From Mycolicibacterium aurum (GTDB lineage Bacteria; Actinomycetota; Actinomycetes; Mycobacteriales; Mycobacteriaceae): a DNA stretch of 64,000 nt. The notes under the pieces were generated by a model, which ran no database searches, had not been told where the DNA came from, and saw only the letters and a program-made list of their open reading frames with translations. The stretch spans positions 558,001 to 622,000 of the forward strand of contig LT549889.1 of assembly GCA_900078775.1 (NCBI GenBank), read 5' to 3'. Both the position numbers and the translations under genes were made by a program. Shown piece after piece: positions 25,638-32,878 of this stretch. The stretch's first letter is position 1, and every line of letters begins with the position of its first letter.

Positions 25638-26494
25638 CCGCGTGCCTCGGCGGAGACCATCCGATTCCGCATGGTGCCGATGCCTTCGATGGTGGTCTGC
25701 AGGTGTTCGCCGTGGCGTAGGTAGCGCTGGGGATTGAGGGCGTAGCCGATGCCGGACGGGGTGCCGGTGAAGATGAGATCGCCGGGGGAGAGCGGCAGGA
25801 TCCCGGACAGGTAGGAGATCAGCGTCGGCACGGTGAAGATGAGGTCGCCGGTGCGGGCCTTCTGCACCTTCTGATCGTCGATCGCACAGCTGACTTCGAG
25901 GTCGTCGGGATTGTCGAATTCATCCGGGGTGACCAGGGCGGGGCCCAGCGGCGCGAAGCCGGGGTAGGACTTGGCGAGGTTGAACTGCTGGGGTGCGGGA
26001 GGCTTGACCTGCAGATCGCGTTCGGAGAGATCCTGACCAACGGTCAGGCCGGCGACGTGGTCCCAGGCCTGGTCCGCGCGGACATGTTCGGCCCGCCGGC
26101 CGATCACTGCAACGAGTTCCACCTCCCAGTCCACCGATCCGGGAGGCATCACGATGTCGTTGAACGGCCCGGTGATCGATGACGCGAACTTGGTGAACAC
26201 CATCGGCGAATCCGGGATATCGAGGCCGGTCTCCTCGGCGTGGCTGCGGTAGTTCAGCCCGATGGCGAAGATCTGGCTGGGCCGTCCCACCGGTGCTCGC
26301 AGGGAACCGGGGGCGAAGGCCTGGGCGCGCGCGTCGAGATCGGTGAGAGTGTCTGCCCAGCTGCGGAATTCGTCCCACCGATCCAGCACGTCCTGGAAGT
26401 CGGAGGAGAACTGCCCGCCGCTGGCGTCGTGCACGTCGATGGCCAGCCCGTTGTGTTCCAGCGCCGTACGGCCGGAGAGATTGATCAGTCGCAT
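25634..26494 (-). CDS. fumarylacetoacetate hydrolase family protein
   Basis: The 286-residue FAH-superfamily enzyme has FAIGLNYRSHAEETG near residue 76, metal-ligand acids in WEVELVAVIGRRAEHV and a C-terminal GDLIFTGTPSGIGY. The family cleaves C-C bonds in, or hydrates/decarboxylates, diketo acids produced by aromatic ring cleavage; N-terminal residues before 70 form the usual small domain. AAAGGAG lies upstream of the ATG. It sits between the VOC gene and the synthetase, as expected for a meta-cleavage product hydrolase or 2-hydroxymuconate-type enzyme. The exact reaction is unknown. Confidence 0.88.
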   Translation of the reverse strand: MRLINLSGRTALEHNGLAIDVHDASGGQFSSDFQDVLDRWDEFRSWADTLTDLDARAQAFAPGSLRAPVGRPSQIFAIGLNYRSHAEETGLDIPDSPMVFTKFASSITGPFNDIVMPPGSVDWEVELVAVIGRRAEHVRADQAWDHVAGLTVGQDLSERDLQVKPPAPQQFNLAKSYPGFAPLGPALVTPDEFDNPDDLEVSCAIDDQKVQKARTGDLIFTVPTLISYLSGILPLSPGDLIFTGTPSGIGYALNPQRYLRHGEHLQTTIEGIGTMRNRMVSAEARG

Positions 26495-26529
26495 GGTGTC
26501 GTCGACTCCTTTGTCGCAGATGTTGCGGG

Positions 26530-27102
26530 TCAGGGGGTGGTGAGCAGTTCGAACGGACTCACCTGCGGGGTGGTCTTGGCCCAGGTGCGGGTGATGAGTT
26601 CTGCTTCGGGCGTCCCACCGCGGTAGGCCCTGATCAGCTCTTCGACGTCGAAGCTCGGGCCGATCGGGTCTTCTGCGTACTCCGGGCCGTTCATGTAGTC
26701 GGTGGCCTCGTCCGGTGTCTCGAAGTTGTCGATCTGCAGTTCCACCATGTTCCCGTCGGGATCGCGGTAGTAGATCGAGGTGGTCAGCCCGTGCTGCACC
26801 GGCACCCGCGGGTGAATGCCGGCGGCCTTCAATTCCTCGTACTTGTCGAGCAGATCGCCCAGGGTCGGGAAGGTGAATGCCGAGTGGGCCATCCCGGTGG
26901 TCAGCGGGGTCCGGTCGGCGAGCACTCCCGGCGGCAGTCCCAACAGCGCCACCCGATGGTGTTCCTCATCGAAGGTCAGGAACGACATCGCCGGGTTCTC
27001 GTAGACGGCCTGTGCACCAAGCACTTTCAGGTACCAGTCGCGCATCGCCGGAAGTTGGGCGGTCTGCAGGACGAAGTGCGCGAGCCTGGGTCGGGCGGTC
27101 AT
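26530..27102 (-). CDS. single-domain VOC protein, probable extradiol dioxygenase
   Basis: The 190-residue protein has one VOC module with the metal triad H9 (LAHFVLQ), H73 (MAHSAF) and E121 (NMVELQID), plus YYRDPDGN just before the Glu. Single-domain type I extradiol dioxygenases of about 190 residues with this triad are known from biphenyl degraders. A glyoxalase-like lyase is the alternative. The ATG at 27102 has GGAG nine bases upstream; a longer reading from 27165 crosses this. It is the first gene of the leftward operon, 126 bases from its putative promoter. Confidence 0.78.
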   Translation of the reverse strand: MTARPRLAHFVLQTAQLPAMRDWYLKVLGAQAVYENPAMSFLTFDEEHHRVALLGLPPGVLADRTPLTTGMAHSAFTFPTLGDLLDKYEELKAAGIHPRVPVQHGLTTSIYYRDPDGNMVELQIDNFETPDEATDYMNGPEYAEDPIGPSFDVEELIRAYRGGTPEAELITRTWAKTTPQVSPFELLTTP

Positions 27103-27228
27103 CGTGATCTCCAAGGAGTGGTGGCGGGTTCGTCGGCACACATCGGTGAGGCTGGGCGCGTTCACTCGATCGGGTCACCGATGAGTGCGATATCCGCACA
27201 CGCTCGGCCCTTCGACGTGTTCGGGCTC

Positions 27229-27269
27229 ACAGTAGAGTGCGATTGATTTCTAGTCAATGACTCAGAGTC
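27229..27269 (-). promoter_or_regulatory. operator-promoter A (VOC operon / TetR gene)
   Basis: On the minus strand TTGACT (27252-27257) and TACTGT (27229-27234), 17 bases apart, form a good promoter for the VOC operon. The -35 is half of the inverted repeat TTGAT-N5-GTCAA (27243-27257), preceded on the minus strand by the palindrome GACT-N3-AGTC (27259-27269). The same composite occurs at 28231 and 31175. Binding would affect both divergent genes. Confidence 0.65.
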
Positions 27270-27298
27270 GAGATTTTCTCGTTTTAGGGAGTTAGGGT

Positions 27299-28003
27299 GT
27301 GGGATATGCAGTTTGGGCGAACCGCGTCGGTGCGGTCAGAGGGGTGACGGTGGACGGAAAGTCGGAATTGTCGGCGCGGAAGGTTCAGGCCGAGGAGACC
27401 CGGCGCAGAATCCTCGACGTTGCGGTGGAAGCTTTCTCGGCCCAGCACTACGACGCCGTGGCGGTCAGTGAGATCGCGGCGTCCGCGGGTGTCGCGCACG
27501 GATTGTTGTTCCACTACTTCAAGAACAAGCGCGGTCTCTATCTCGCGGCGATGGAAGATGCCGCGCGTGAATTCGAGGCCGCGCACGAGGATGATCCCGA
27601 TCTTTCGCCTGGCGCTCAGATGCGGCGCAGGTACTACAACCAGTTCGCCTATCTCGCCCGGCATCGGGGACTCGCATCTCGGCTGGTGTTGGGCGGTCGC
27701 GGTGCCGACCCGGAAGCCTGGGCGTTTTTCGAAGAGCAGCGATGGGACCAGATCGAGCGGGGATGCGCGGCCCTCGGCCTGGACGCCAAGACACCGGCGT
27801 TGCGGATGATGTTGGGTGCCGCGACCGCCGCCGGCGATGCGGTGGCGGCCTTCTGGCATCAGAACGGCCAGCCGTTTGACCTCACGGCGCTGACCGACGT
27901 CCTGTTCGAGCAAACACTCGCAGCGCTGCGCGGCGCCGCCGAACTCGATACCAGCCTGGCGCCTGCGGTGGACAAGGCCATCCAGCAATTGCACGAGGAC
28001 TGA
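27299..28003 (+). CDS. TetR family regulator, probable repressor of the catabolic regulon
   Basis: The 234-residue TetR protein has its DNA-binding domain at about residues 28-78 (ETRRRILDVAVEAFSAQHYD, then VSEIAASAGVAHGLLFHYFKNK) and an all-helical ligand domain with many aromatic and Met residues, fitting a bulky hydrophobic inducer. The GTG at 27299 has AGGGAG with seven bases of spacing; a GTG at 27344 is the alternative. It sits in the centre of the cluster and is divergent from the VOC operon with shared site A, so it is the best candidate to bind the repeated composite sites. That role is inferred. Confidence 0.87.
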   Translation: MGYAVWANRVGAVRGVTVDGKSELSARKVQAEETRRRILDVAVEAFSAQHYDAVAVSEIAASAGVAHGLLFHYFKNKRGLYLAAMEDAAREFEAAHEDDPDLSPGAQMRRRYYNQFAYLARHRGLASRLVLGGRGADPEAWAFFEEQRWDQIERGCAALGLDAKTPALRMMLGAATAAGDAVAAFWHQNGQPFDLTALTDVLFEQTLAALRGAAELDTSLAPAVDKAIQQLHED

Positions 28004-28019
28004 CCGTCCGGCGGCCTTG

Positions 28020-28040
28020 ACCCATCCGCAGCGGGTGGGT
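28020..28040 (+). terminator. hairpin after the TetR gene
   Basis: CCCATCCG (28021-28028) and CGGGTGGG (28032-28039) pair with one G-U around CAG, 17 bases after the TetR stop. No T-run is present. Confidence 0.45.
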
Positions 28041-28230
28041 AGTTGTGCTGCCCGAAATCGCTCAAAGGGTGGGAAGCGGCCATTTCCCCACCGGATGGGG
28101 TGACGCGGCCACGTCGGCATCGCCGACGGTACGGGGTTGGCCGCATTCGCGTGCAGGCGAACTGTGAACCTCCGGCCGGTCTCACGGCCTGGAACCCAGG
28201 CCTGGCTTTCAGCTAACCGTAGATTGCATC

Positions 28231-28270
28231 GACTCCAAGTCATTGACAATCAGTCAATTAACGCTAAGCT
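28231..28270 (+). promoter_or_regulatory. operator-promoter B (flavin monooxygenase)
   Basis: GACT-N3-AGTC (28231-28241) abuts TTGAC-N5-GTCAA (28243-28257). TTGACA (28243-28248) serves as -35 and TAAGCT (28265-28270) as -10 with 16 bases between them. The predicted start of transcription is near 28277, leaving a leader of about 370 bases before the ATG at 28650. Confidence 0.7.
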
Positions 28271-28362
28271 GTGACCTGCAGCACTGGCCCATGGTTTTTA
28301 CCGGGTGGGAGGCCGGCGCAACGTGTCCGATGCGGGCACACTCGCCCAACTCGGGAGGCGCA

Positions 28363-28649
28363 ATGGGAGCACTCGGCGGCGACCAGGTCGCCGCGCGACA
28401 GCCCCTGCCCGGGGTTCATCGGACGGCATCGGTCACGGTCGGCGCATCGGATCTCTGCCGGGATCAGCCGATAAACCAACACCTTTCGGTGTATTCATCG
28501 GACGTCCCTTCGCCCGCGCCGGATCCGGGTCTGCCCGAACACCGGGTCGGGGTGACCAGTTGGCCTGCGCCGAAAGAGAAGTCACCGCCGCGCGCTGACG
28601 CGGCGGGCGCATCAAGACAATCCGAGGATCACCAGAAAGGTATTCATCC
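28363..28649 (+). other. long leader region, possible small upstream reading frame
   Basis: The 5' leader of the monooxygenase gene is unusually long. An ATG at 28363 follows GGGAGG and opens a 107-codon frame ending at 28686, inside the monooxygenase gene. Its product would be Pro/Ser-rich with no family resemblance. A short hairpin, ACACC-TTTC-GGTGT, lies near 28479-28492. I cannot tell a real small gene from a structured leader; nothing else is visible between 28040 and 28230. Confidence 0.25.
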
Positions 28650-29861
28650 ATGTCGATCGATCAGGACGTGCACCCCGCTGCACTGACGGGGTTCAACGAA
28701 GAGCTCTCCGCCGAACTCGTATCCCGGGCGAAGGCGGTTCGTCCGCTGTTGGAGAGCCGGGCCGACGACCACGAGCAGAACAGCGAACTGAGCCAGGAGG
28801 TGGTCGACAAGCTCACCGAACTCGGCGTGTTCGCCATGGCCGGTCCGGCTCGCGTGGGTGGCCTTGCGCAGTCCAGTCGTTCGATGGCCGCCGTCGCCGC
28901 AGAGCTGGCCAAGGGGTGCCCGTCGACCGCGTGGGTCTACACCATCTACAACTCATGCCTGTGGTTCGCCTCGAAACTGCCTGCGGGCATCCAGGAGAAG
29001 ATCTTCGCCGACGGCGTCCCCCTGATCTGCTCACCGCAGAACGGGATCGGCCACCTGGTGCCGGACGGCGACTCCTACCGGCTGACCGGACGCTGGGCCT
29101 ATGCCACCGGATCGCATCATGCGGCGTGGACGATGGTCCCGGCGTTGTCCCCGGAGATGTCGCCCGTCCTCGCGGTCATGCCGATGTCGGCCGTTCAGAT
29201 CGACCACACTTGGCACGTCGCGGGAATGAAGGGAACCGGGTCGGACACCGTCGTCGCCGCCGACGTGCAGGTGCCGGCGGACATGATCGCCCAGTTCTCC
29301 GACATCGCGGTCTCGCCGCCGGCCACGATCGACGAGGCCGACCGGGTGGCCAGCGACTACTGGGTCAACTACCCGATTCTGCGAGCCAAGGCCCTCGGCG
29401 TTCTGGTCGGCTGCGCCCAGGGACTGCTGGAAGTTGTCTCGGGGAAGAGCGCCAGCCCGATTCTCTACAGCATCTACAGCCAGAAGCGGGACTCCTCGGC
29501 GTACCACGCGGCCATCGGTGAAGCCGCGACGCAGATTCAGGCGGCCACGCGGCTAGTGGAGGATTCGTGCTCCCGCATCGACCGGGCGGCCGCCGAAGGA
29601 CGGGTCTTCTCGATCGAGGAGCGTACCGAGGCCCGCGGTGAGGGCGCGTTGATCATCCGGCTGCTCCACGATGCCATCGAGATTCTGATGGATCTGGGCG
29701 GGTCGTCGGGCTTCTCCACCACGGCTGCGGCACAGCGGTATTGGCGGGATTTCGCGACCGGATCGCGGCACGTGCTGTTCAACTCACAGATCAGCTACGA
29801 GCAGGCCGGTCGGCACCTGCTCGGCATCGAGCCTGGGATCGTCGAACCCGACATGCTCTGA
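28650..29861 (+). CDS. class D flavin-dependent monooxygenase (HsaA-like, acyl-CoA dehydrogenase fold)
   Basis: The 403-residue protein has the acyl-CoA dehydrogenase fold in the group of two-component oxygenases (HsaA, DszC, p-hydroxyphenylacetate hydroxylase). Visible are GVFAMAGPARVGGL, LAKGCPSTAWVYTIYNS, LTGRWAYATGSHHAAW and a C-terminal YWRDFATGSRHVLFN. Such enzymes hydroxylate aromatic rings using reduced flavin supplied by a separate reductase. It lacks the catalytic Glu context of true dehydrogenases, but that cannot be proved by eye. It has its own operator-promoter B and a strong terminator behind it, so it is a single-gene unit of the regulon. Confidence 0.85.
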   Translation: MSIDQDVHPAALTGFNEELSAELVSRAKAVRPLLESRADDHEQNSELSQEVVDKLTELGVFAMAGPARVGGLAQSSRSMAAVAAELAKGCPSTAWVYTIYNSCLWFASKLPAGIQEKIFADGVPLICSPQNGIGHLVPDGDSYRLTGRWAYATGSHHAAWTMVPALSPEMSPVLAVMPMSAVQIDHTWHVAGMKGTGSDTVVAADVQVPADMIAQFSDIAVSPPATIDEADRVASDYWVNYPILRAKALGVLVGCAQGLLEVVSGKSASPILYSIYSQKRDSSAYHAAIGEAATQIQAATRLVEDSCSRIDRAAAEGRVFSIEERTEARGEGALIIRLLHDAIEILMDLGGSSGFSTTAAAQRYWRDFATGSRHVLFNSQISYEQAGRHLLGIEPGIVEPDML

Positions 29862-29872
29862 CCGCACAAAAG

Positions 29873-29902
29873 CCCGCCCAGGTGCAACCTGGGCGGGTTT
29901 TT
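29873..29902. terminator. bidirectional rho-independent terminator
   Basis: CCCGCCCAGGT and ACCTGGGCGGG pair perfectly over 11 bases around GCA, followed by TTTTT and preceded by AAAA-type sequence on the other side. It separates the convergent monooxygenase and reductase genes and is the best canonical terminator in the window. Confidence 0.9.
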
Positions 29903-29951
29903 CTGCGTAGTGGGGTAGAAGCCGGCCTGAGCGCTGCCGCCATGAACCTCC

Positions 29952-30920
29952 TCAGAGATCCAGCACGAGCCGCTTGCCGAGGCATCGGGAGACGCAGATC
30001 ATCATGGACTCACCGGCTTTGCGGTCCTGCGGGGTCAGGACGGAATCACGATGGTCCGGGACGCCTTCGATGATGTCGGCCTCACAGGTGCCGCAGGTGC
30101 CCTCGGAGCACGAACTGAGTACCTCGATGCCCACCTTGCGGACCTCGGCGAGAATGGTCGAGTCGGCCGGAACCGTCACCGTGATATCGGAATCCGCGCA
30201 GTAGACCTCGAATTCCTCGTTCGCCGGCGCGTCCGGGTCCTGCTTCGGGGCGAATCGCTCGACGTGCAGTGGGATGTCCGCGCCTGCGCAGGCCGCCTCG
30301 ACCGCGGCGATCAGCGGTTCGGGGCCGCAGCAGTAGACGGCGGTGCCGGATGAAGCGTCGGCGAGGTAGCTCGCCAGGTCGAGATGCCCGTGCTGATCCT
30401 GCGGGCGGATCGCGACCTTGTCGCCGTGCTCGCAGAGCTCGTCGACGAAAGCCATCGACTCCCGGCGACGCCCACCATAGAGCAATTGCCATTGTGCGCC
30501 TTCGGATTCGGCGGCTCTGACCATGGCCAGGATGGGGGTCACGCCGATGCCGCCGGCGATGAACAGGTAGCGATCGTGCGGGACGAGGGGGAAGTGGTTT
30601 CGCGGTCCGCGGGCGGTCAAGGAGGAGCCTGCCCGGACCGAGTCGTGCAGGAATCGCGATCCACCGCGGCTCTCCGGTTCGCGAAGCACGCCGATGCGCC
30701 ACTGCGACCTCTTCGACGGGTCGCCGCATAGCGAGTACTGCCGGACGAGATCGTCGCCCAGGATCAGATCGATGTGAGCGCCCGGCGCCCACTCCGGGAG
30801 TTCGGTGCCGTCTGGTCTCTCCAGTACCAGGACGATGGTGTCCTCGGCGGCCGGCACGACCTCGCGGACGACCAATTCGATGGTTTCGTCGGTGTTCTCG
30901 CGATGAAGGGGTGGTGTCAT
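29952..30920 (-). CDS. PDR/VanB family oxidoreductase
   Basis: The 322-residue reductase has, in order, an FMN/FAD barrel with RQYS at 60-63, an NAD domain with GGIGVTPI at 123-130, and a C-terminal plant-type [2Fe-2S] ferredoxin domain with Cys271, Cys276, Cys279 and Cys309 (CSEGTCGTC...C). This order defines phthalate-dioxygenase-reductase-like proteins, which pass electrons from NAD(P)H to an oxygenase or to a ferredoxin. It can serve the nearby P450/ferredoxin pair. Promoter D is about 95-123 bases upstream. All cofactor residues are present. Confidence 0.92.
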   Translation of the reverse strand: MTPPLHRENTDETIELVVREVVPAAEDTIVLVLERPDGTELPEWAPGAHIDLILGDDLVRQYSLCGDPSKRSQWRIGVLREPESRGGSRFLHDSVRAGSSLTARGPRNHFPLVPHDRYLFIAGGIGVTPILAMVRAAESEGAQWQLLYGGRRRESMAFVDELCEHGDKVAIRPQDQHGHLDLASYLADASSGTAVYCCGPEPLIAAVEAACAGADIPLHVERFAPKQDPDAPANEEFEVYCADSDITVTVPADSTILAEVRKVGIEVLSSCSEGTCGTCEADIIEGVPDHRDSVLTPQDRKAGESMMICVSRCLGKRLVLDL

Positions 30921-31014
30921 GTTGATCCCCGCAGTTCGATGCCCGGTGCCGATGCAACGGATTCCGCAACGGCTCAGCTTGATGAGACGACCGCCAAGTG
31001 CGTCGTCGAGATCA

Positions 31015-31043
31015 CATTTACCGGGTCATTGACTTGATGTCAA
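31015..31043 (-). promoter_or_regulatory. operator-promoter D (reductase)
   Basis: The perfect inverted repeat TTGAC-N5-GTCAA (31029-31043) overlaps the minus-strand -35 TTGACA (31038-31043). A weaker -10, TAAATG (31015-31020), follows after 17 bases. The GACT-N3-AGTC extension of the other sites is missing here. Confidence 0.6.
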
Positions 31044-31174
31044 GAATCTAACACCTGTAGGTGGGTGTCGTGAGACAATGTTGCGCACGGACCTGTCCGG
31101 CGGTGATCCGCCCAGGTAGTGACCGTTTTCGCGGGATGTAGACGCTGCCTGAGATCTGCGGACAGCAAACAATC

Positions 31175-31216
31175 GACTCGAAGTCATTGATTCTGGATCA
31201 ACAGTGTGCTTAGTAT
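31175..31216 (+). promoter_or_regulatory. operator-promoter C (P450-ferredoxin-mce operon)
   Basis: GACT-N3-AGTC (31175-31185) abuts TTGAT-N5-ATCAA (31187-31201). TTGATT (31187-31192) and TAGTAT (31211-31216), 18 bases apart, make the promoter. This appears to be the main start site of the long operon from the P450 through the mce genes. Confidence 0.7.
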
Positions 31217-31258
31217 GTGATCCACCACACTGCGGGACGCACGAAGAGAGGTCCGTCA

Positions 31259-31318
31259 ATGCGCCACCCGGACCCTGTCCGCGATTCCGGTGTGGTTCTG
31301 CTGAAGGCGATGACGTAA
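31259..31318 (+). CDS. possible 19-residue leader peptide
   Basis: An ATG at 31259 with AGAGAGG upstream opens a frame of 19 codons (MRHPDPVRDSGVVLLKAMT) ending at TAA 31316-31318, 60 bases before the P450 start and downstream of promoter C. No attenuator codon pattern is evident. It may be a chance frame. Confidence 0.25.
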   Translation: MRHPDPVRDSGVVLLKAMT

Positions 31319-31378
31319 CGAGCGCCGCTACAACTGGCTGTTCATCTGGGCCACGGCTCCACTAGAAAGGGAACAACG

Positions 31379-32602
31379 ATGTCCGAACTGGTCGACAAGA
31401 ATCTCGGGGCCGACCTCCAAGCTGAGTTCGCGGGCTACAGCAGCTACACCTCCACGCCGGACCGCGCACTGGAACTCTTCGAGGAAGCCCGGGCCGCGGG
31501 CTGCCCGGTTCCGCACAGTGACGAGATGGGCGGGTTCTACATGGCCCTGGACTACGCGGACGTCAAGGCCGTCCACAGTGACTGGGAGACCTTTTCGCAT
31601 TACCCCACCGTGGTACTGCCGGTCGTCGAGCGGCCGGCCTTCCCGCCGATCGAGTTCGACCCGCCGGAGCACACGGTGTGGCGTGAACTGATCGCCGGGG
31701 CCTTCAACGCCGAGACTGCCGGCCGGTTCGAAGACGGGATCCGGGAGGACATCAACCTCCTTATCGACGGCTTCGCCGCCAAGGGGTCGTGCGATCTGGT
31801 GACGGAGTTCTGCGAGGAGGTGCCGCTCTACGCCTTGTGCCGGATCATCGGATTCGACCTGGACAAGCGGGACACCGTCCGGGAGATGACACTGCGCCTG
31901 GTCTCGGCCTTCGAGGATCCCGAAGAGGGGCCGAAGGCCTTCCTGGAGTTCGCCATGTTCGGGGCCGAGGAGGTCCTGGCCCGCAAGGAGAATCCCAAGG
32001 ACGACTTCCTCACCGACCTCGCCAACGCAGAGCTGAACGGCCAGCCGCTCGGGCCGCTGGAGATCGGCCAGATCATGAACTCGTTCCTCGTCGCCGGGCA
32101 CGGCACCAGCGTCGCTGTTCTGGGAAGCTTGCTGCACGAGGTTCTTTCGCGGCCGGACCTGATCGAGCGCCTGAAGGACGATCCGGAACTGATCCCGAGC
32201 GCGGTGGAGGAGACCCTTCGCCTGCACACCCCGTTCTTCGGTCTGTACAAGCGCGCCACCCGCGATGTCGAGCTGGGCGGGACGGCGATCCCCGAGGGCA
32301 GCTACATCCAGACCTGCTGGGCTGCGGCCAACCGCGATCCCAAGGTCTACGAGCGCCCCGACGAGTTCGACGTGGACCGCAAGTTCGGTCGGAAGAACCG
32401 GCACCTCACCTTCGGCTTCGGGATCCATGCCTGCCCCGGCGCGCCGACCGCGCGGATGGAGTTGCGCATTGCCGTCGAAGAGCTGCTGCGCCGACTGCCG
32501 GACATCACGCTCGTCGACCCGGCCGCGGTGAAGTACGAATTCCACGGCACCGAAACCGCTTCGGTCAACGCTCTGCCTGCCACGTTCACGCCGGCCCCCT
32601 GA
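31379..32602 (+). CDS. cytochrome P450
   Basis: The 407-residue class I P450 has the I-helix VAGHGTSV near residue 238, ExxR (EETLR) near 277 and the heme loop FGFGIHACPGAPTARM with the axial Cys near 352. Note GHGT where many bacterial P450s have AGxET/DT. The ferredoxin gene follows after 13 bases, and a suitable reductase is divergent from it, giving a complete electron chain. Its place at the head of an mce operon suggests it acts first on the imported lipid-like compound. AAGGGAAC lies before the ATG. Confidence 0.94.
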   Translation: MSELVDKNLGADLQAEFAGYSSYTSTPDRALELFEEARAAGCPVPHSDEMGGFYMALDYADVKAVHSDWETFSHYPTVVLPVVERPAFPPIEFDPPEHTVWRELIAGAFNAETAGRFEDGIREDINLLIDGFAAKGSCDLVTEFCEEVPLYALCRIIGFDLDKRDTVREMTLRLVSAFEDPEEGPKAFLEFAMFGAEEVLARKENPKDDFLTDLANAELNGQPLGPLEIGQIMNSFLVAGHGTSVAVLGSLLHEVLSRPDLIERLKDDPELIPSAVEETLRLHTPFFGLYKRATRDVELGGTAIPEGSYIQTCWAAANRDPKVYERPDEFDVDRKFGRKNRHLTFGFGIHACPGAPTARMELRIAVEELLRRLPDITLVDPAAVKYEFHGTETASVNALPATFTPAP

Positions 32603-32615
32603 GTGGGCCGGGGAG

Positions 32616-32810
32616 ATGAAGGTCGAGATCGACTACAGCCGCTGTGAAGGGCACGCAGTCTGTATCGGCTTGTCGCCGGCGGTGTTCGAGCTCGAGGACG
32701 ACGACGAGCAGGTGCGTCTGCTCACCGATTCACCGGGCGCCGACCTCGAAGAATCGGTCGCGCTCGCGGCCAAGCGCTGCCCGACCCAGGCCATCCGTAT
32801 CAGCGGCTGA
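32616..32810 (+). CDS. [3Fe-4S]-type ferredoxin
   Basis: The 64-residue ferredoxin has the pattern C10-x2-H13-x2-C16 and C55-P, that is, three cysteines with His in the place of the usual fourth ligand. This is typical of the small ferredoxins encoded next to mycobacterial P450s. Acidic residues (EDDDE) near 27-31 fit a redox-partner surface. It transfers electrons to the P450 encoded 13 bases upstream. GGGGAGATG gives the start. Confidence 0.93.
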   Translation: MKVEIDYSRCEGHAVCIGLSPAVFELEDDDEQVRLLTDSPGADLEESVALAAKRCPTQAIRISG

Positions 32811-32836
32811 ACCGCACACGAACGAAGGATGTGGCA

Positions 32837-32878
32837 ATGATGCCCCACTCTCACGGTGATGAGGGCGGACAGCAGTGA
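32837..32878 (+). CDS. 13-residue frame coupled to yrbE
   Basis: An ATG at 32837 opens a 13-codon frame (MMPHSHGDEGGQQ) whose TGA overlaps the GTG of the first yrbE gene by three bases (GTGA). It may serve translational coupling; a weak GAAGGATG lies before it. It could also be chance. Confidence 0.3.
   Translation: MMPHSHGDEGGQQ

Noticed and set aside
31328..32545. A 405-codon minus-strand frame opposite the P450
   Set aside because: The P450 on the plus strand has all its signature motifs; the antisense frame has none.
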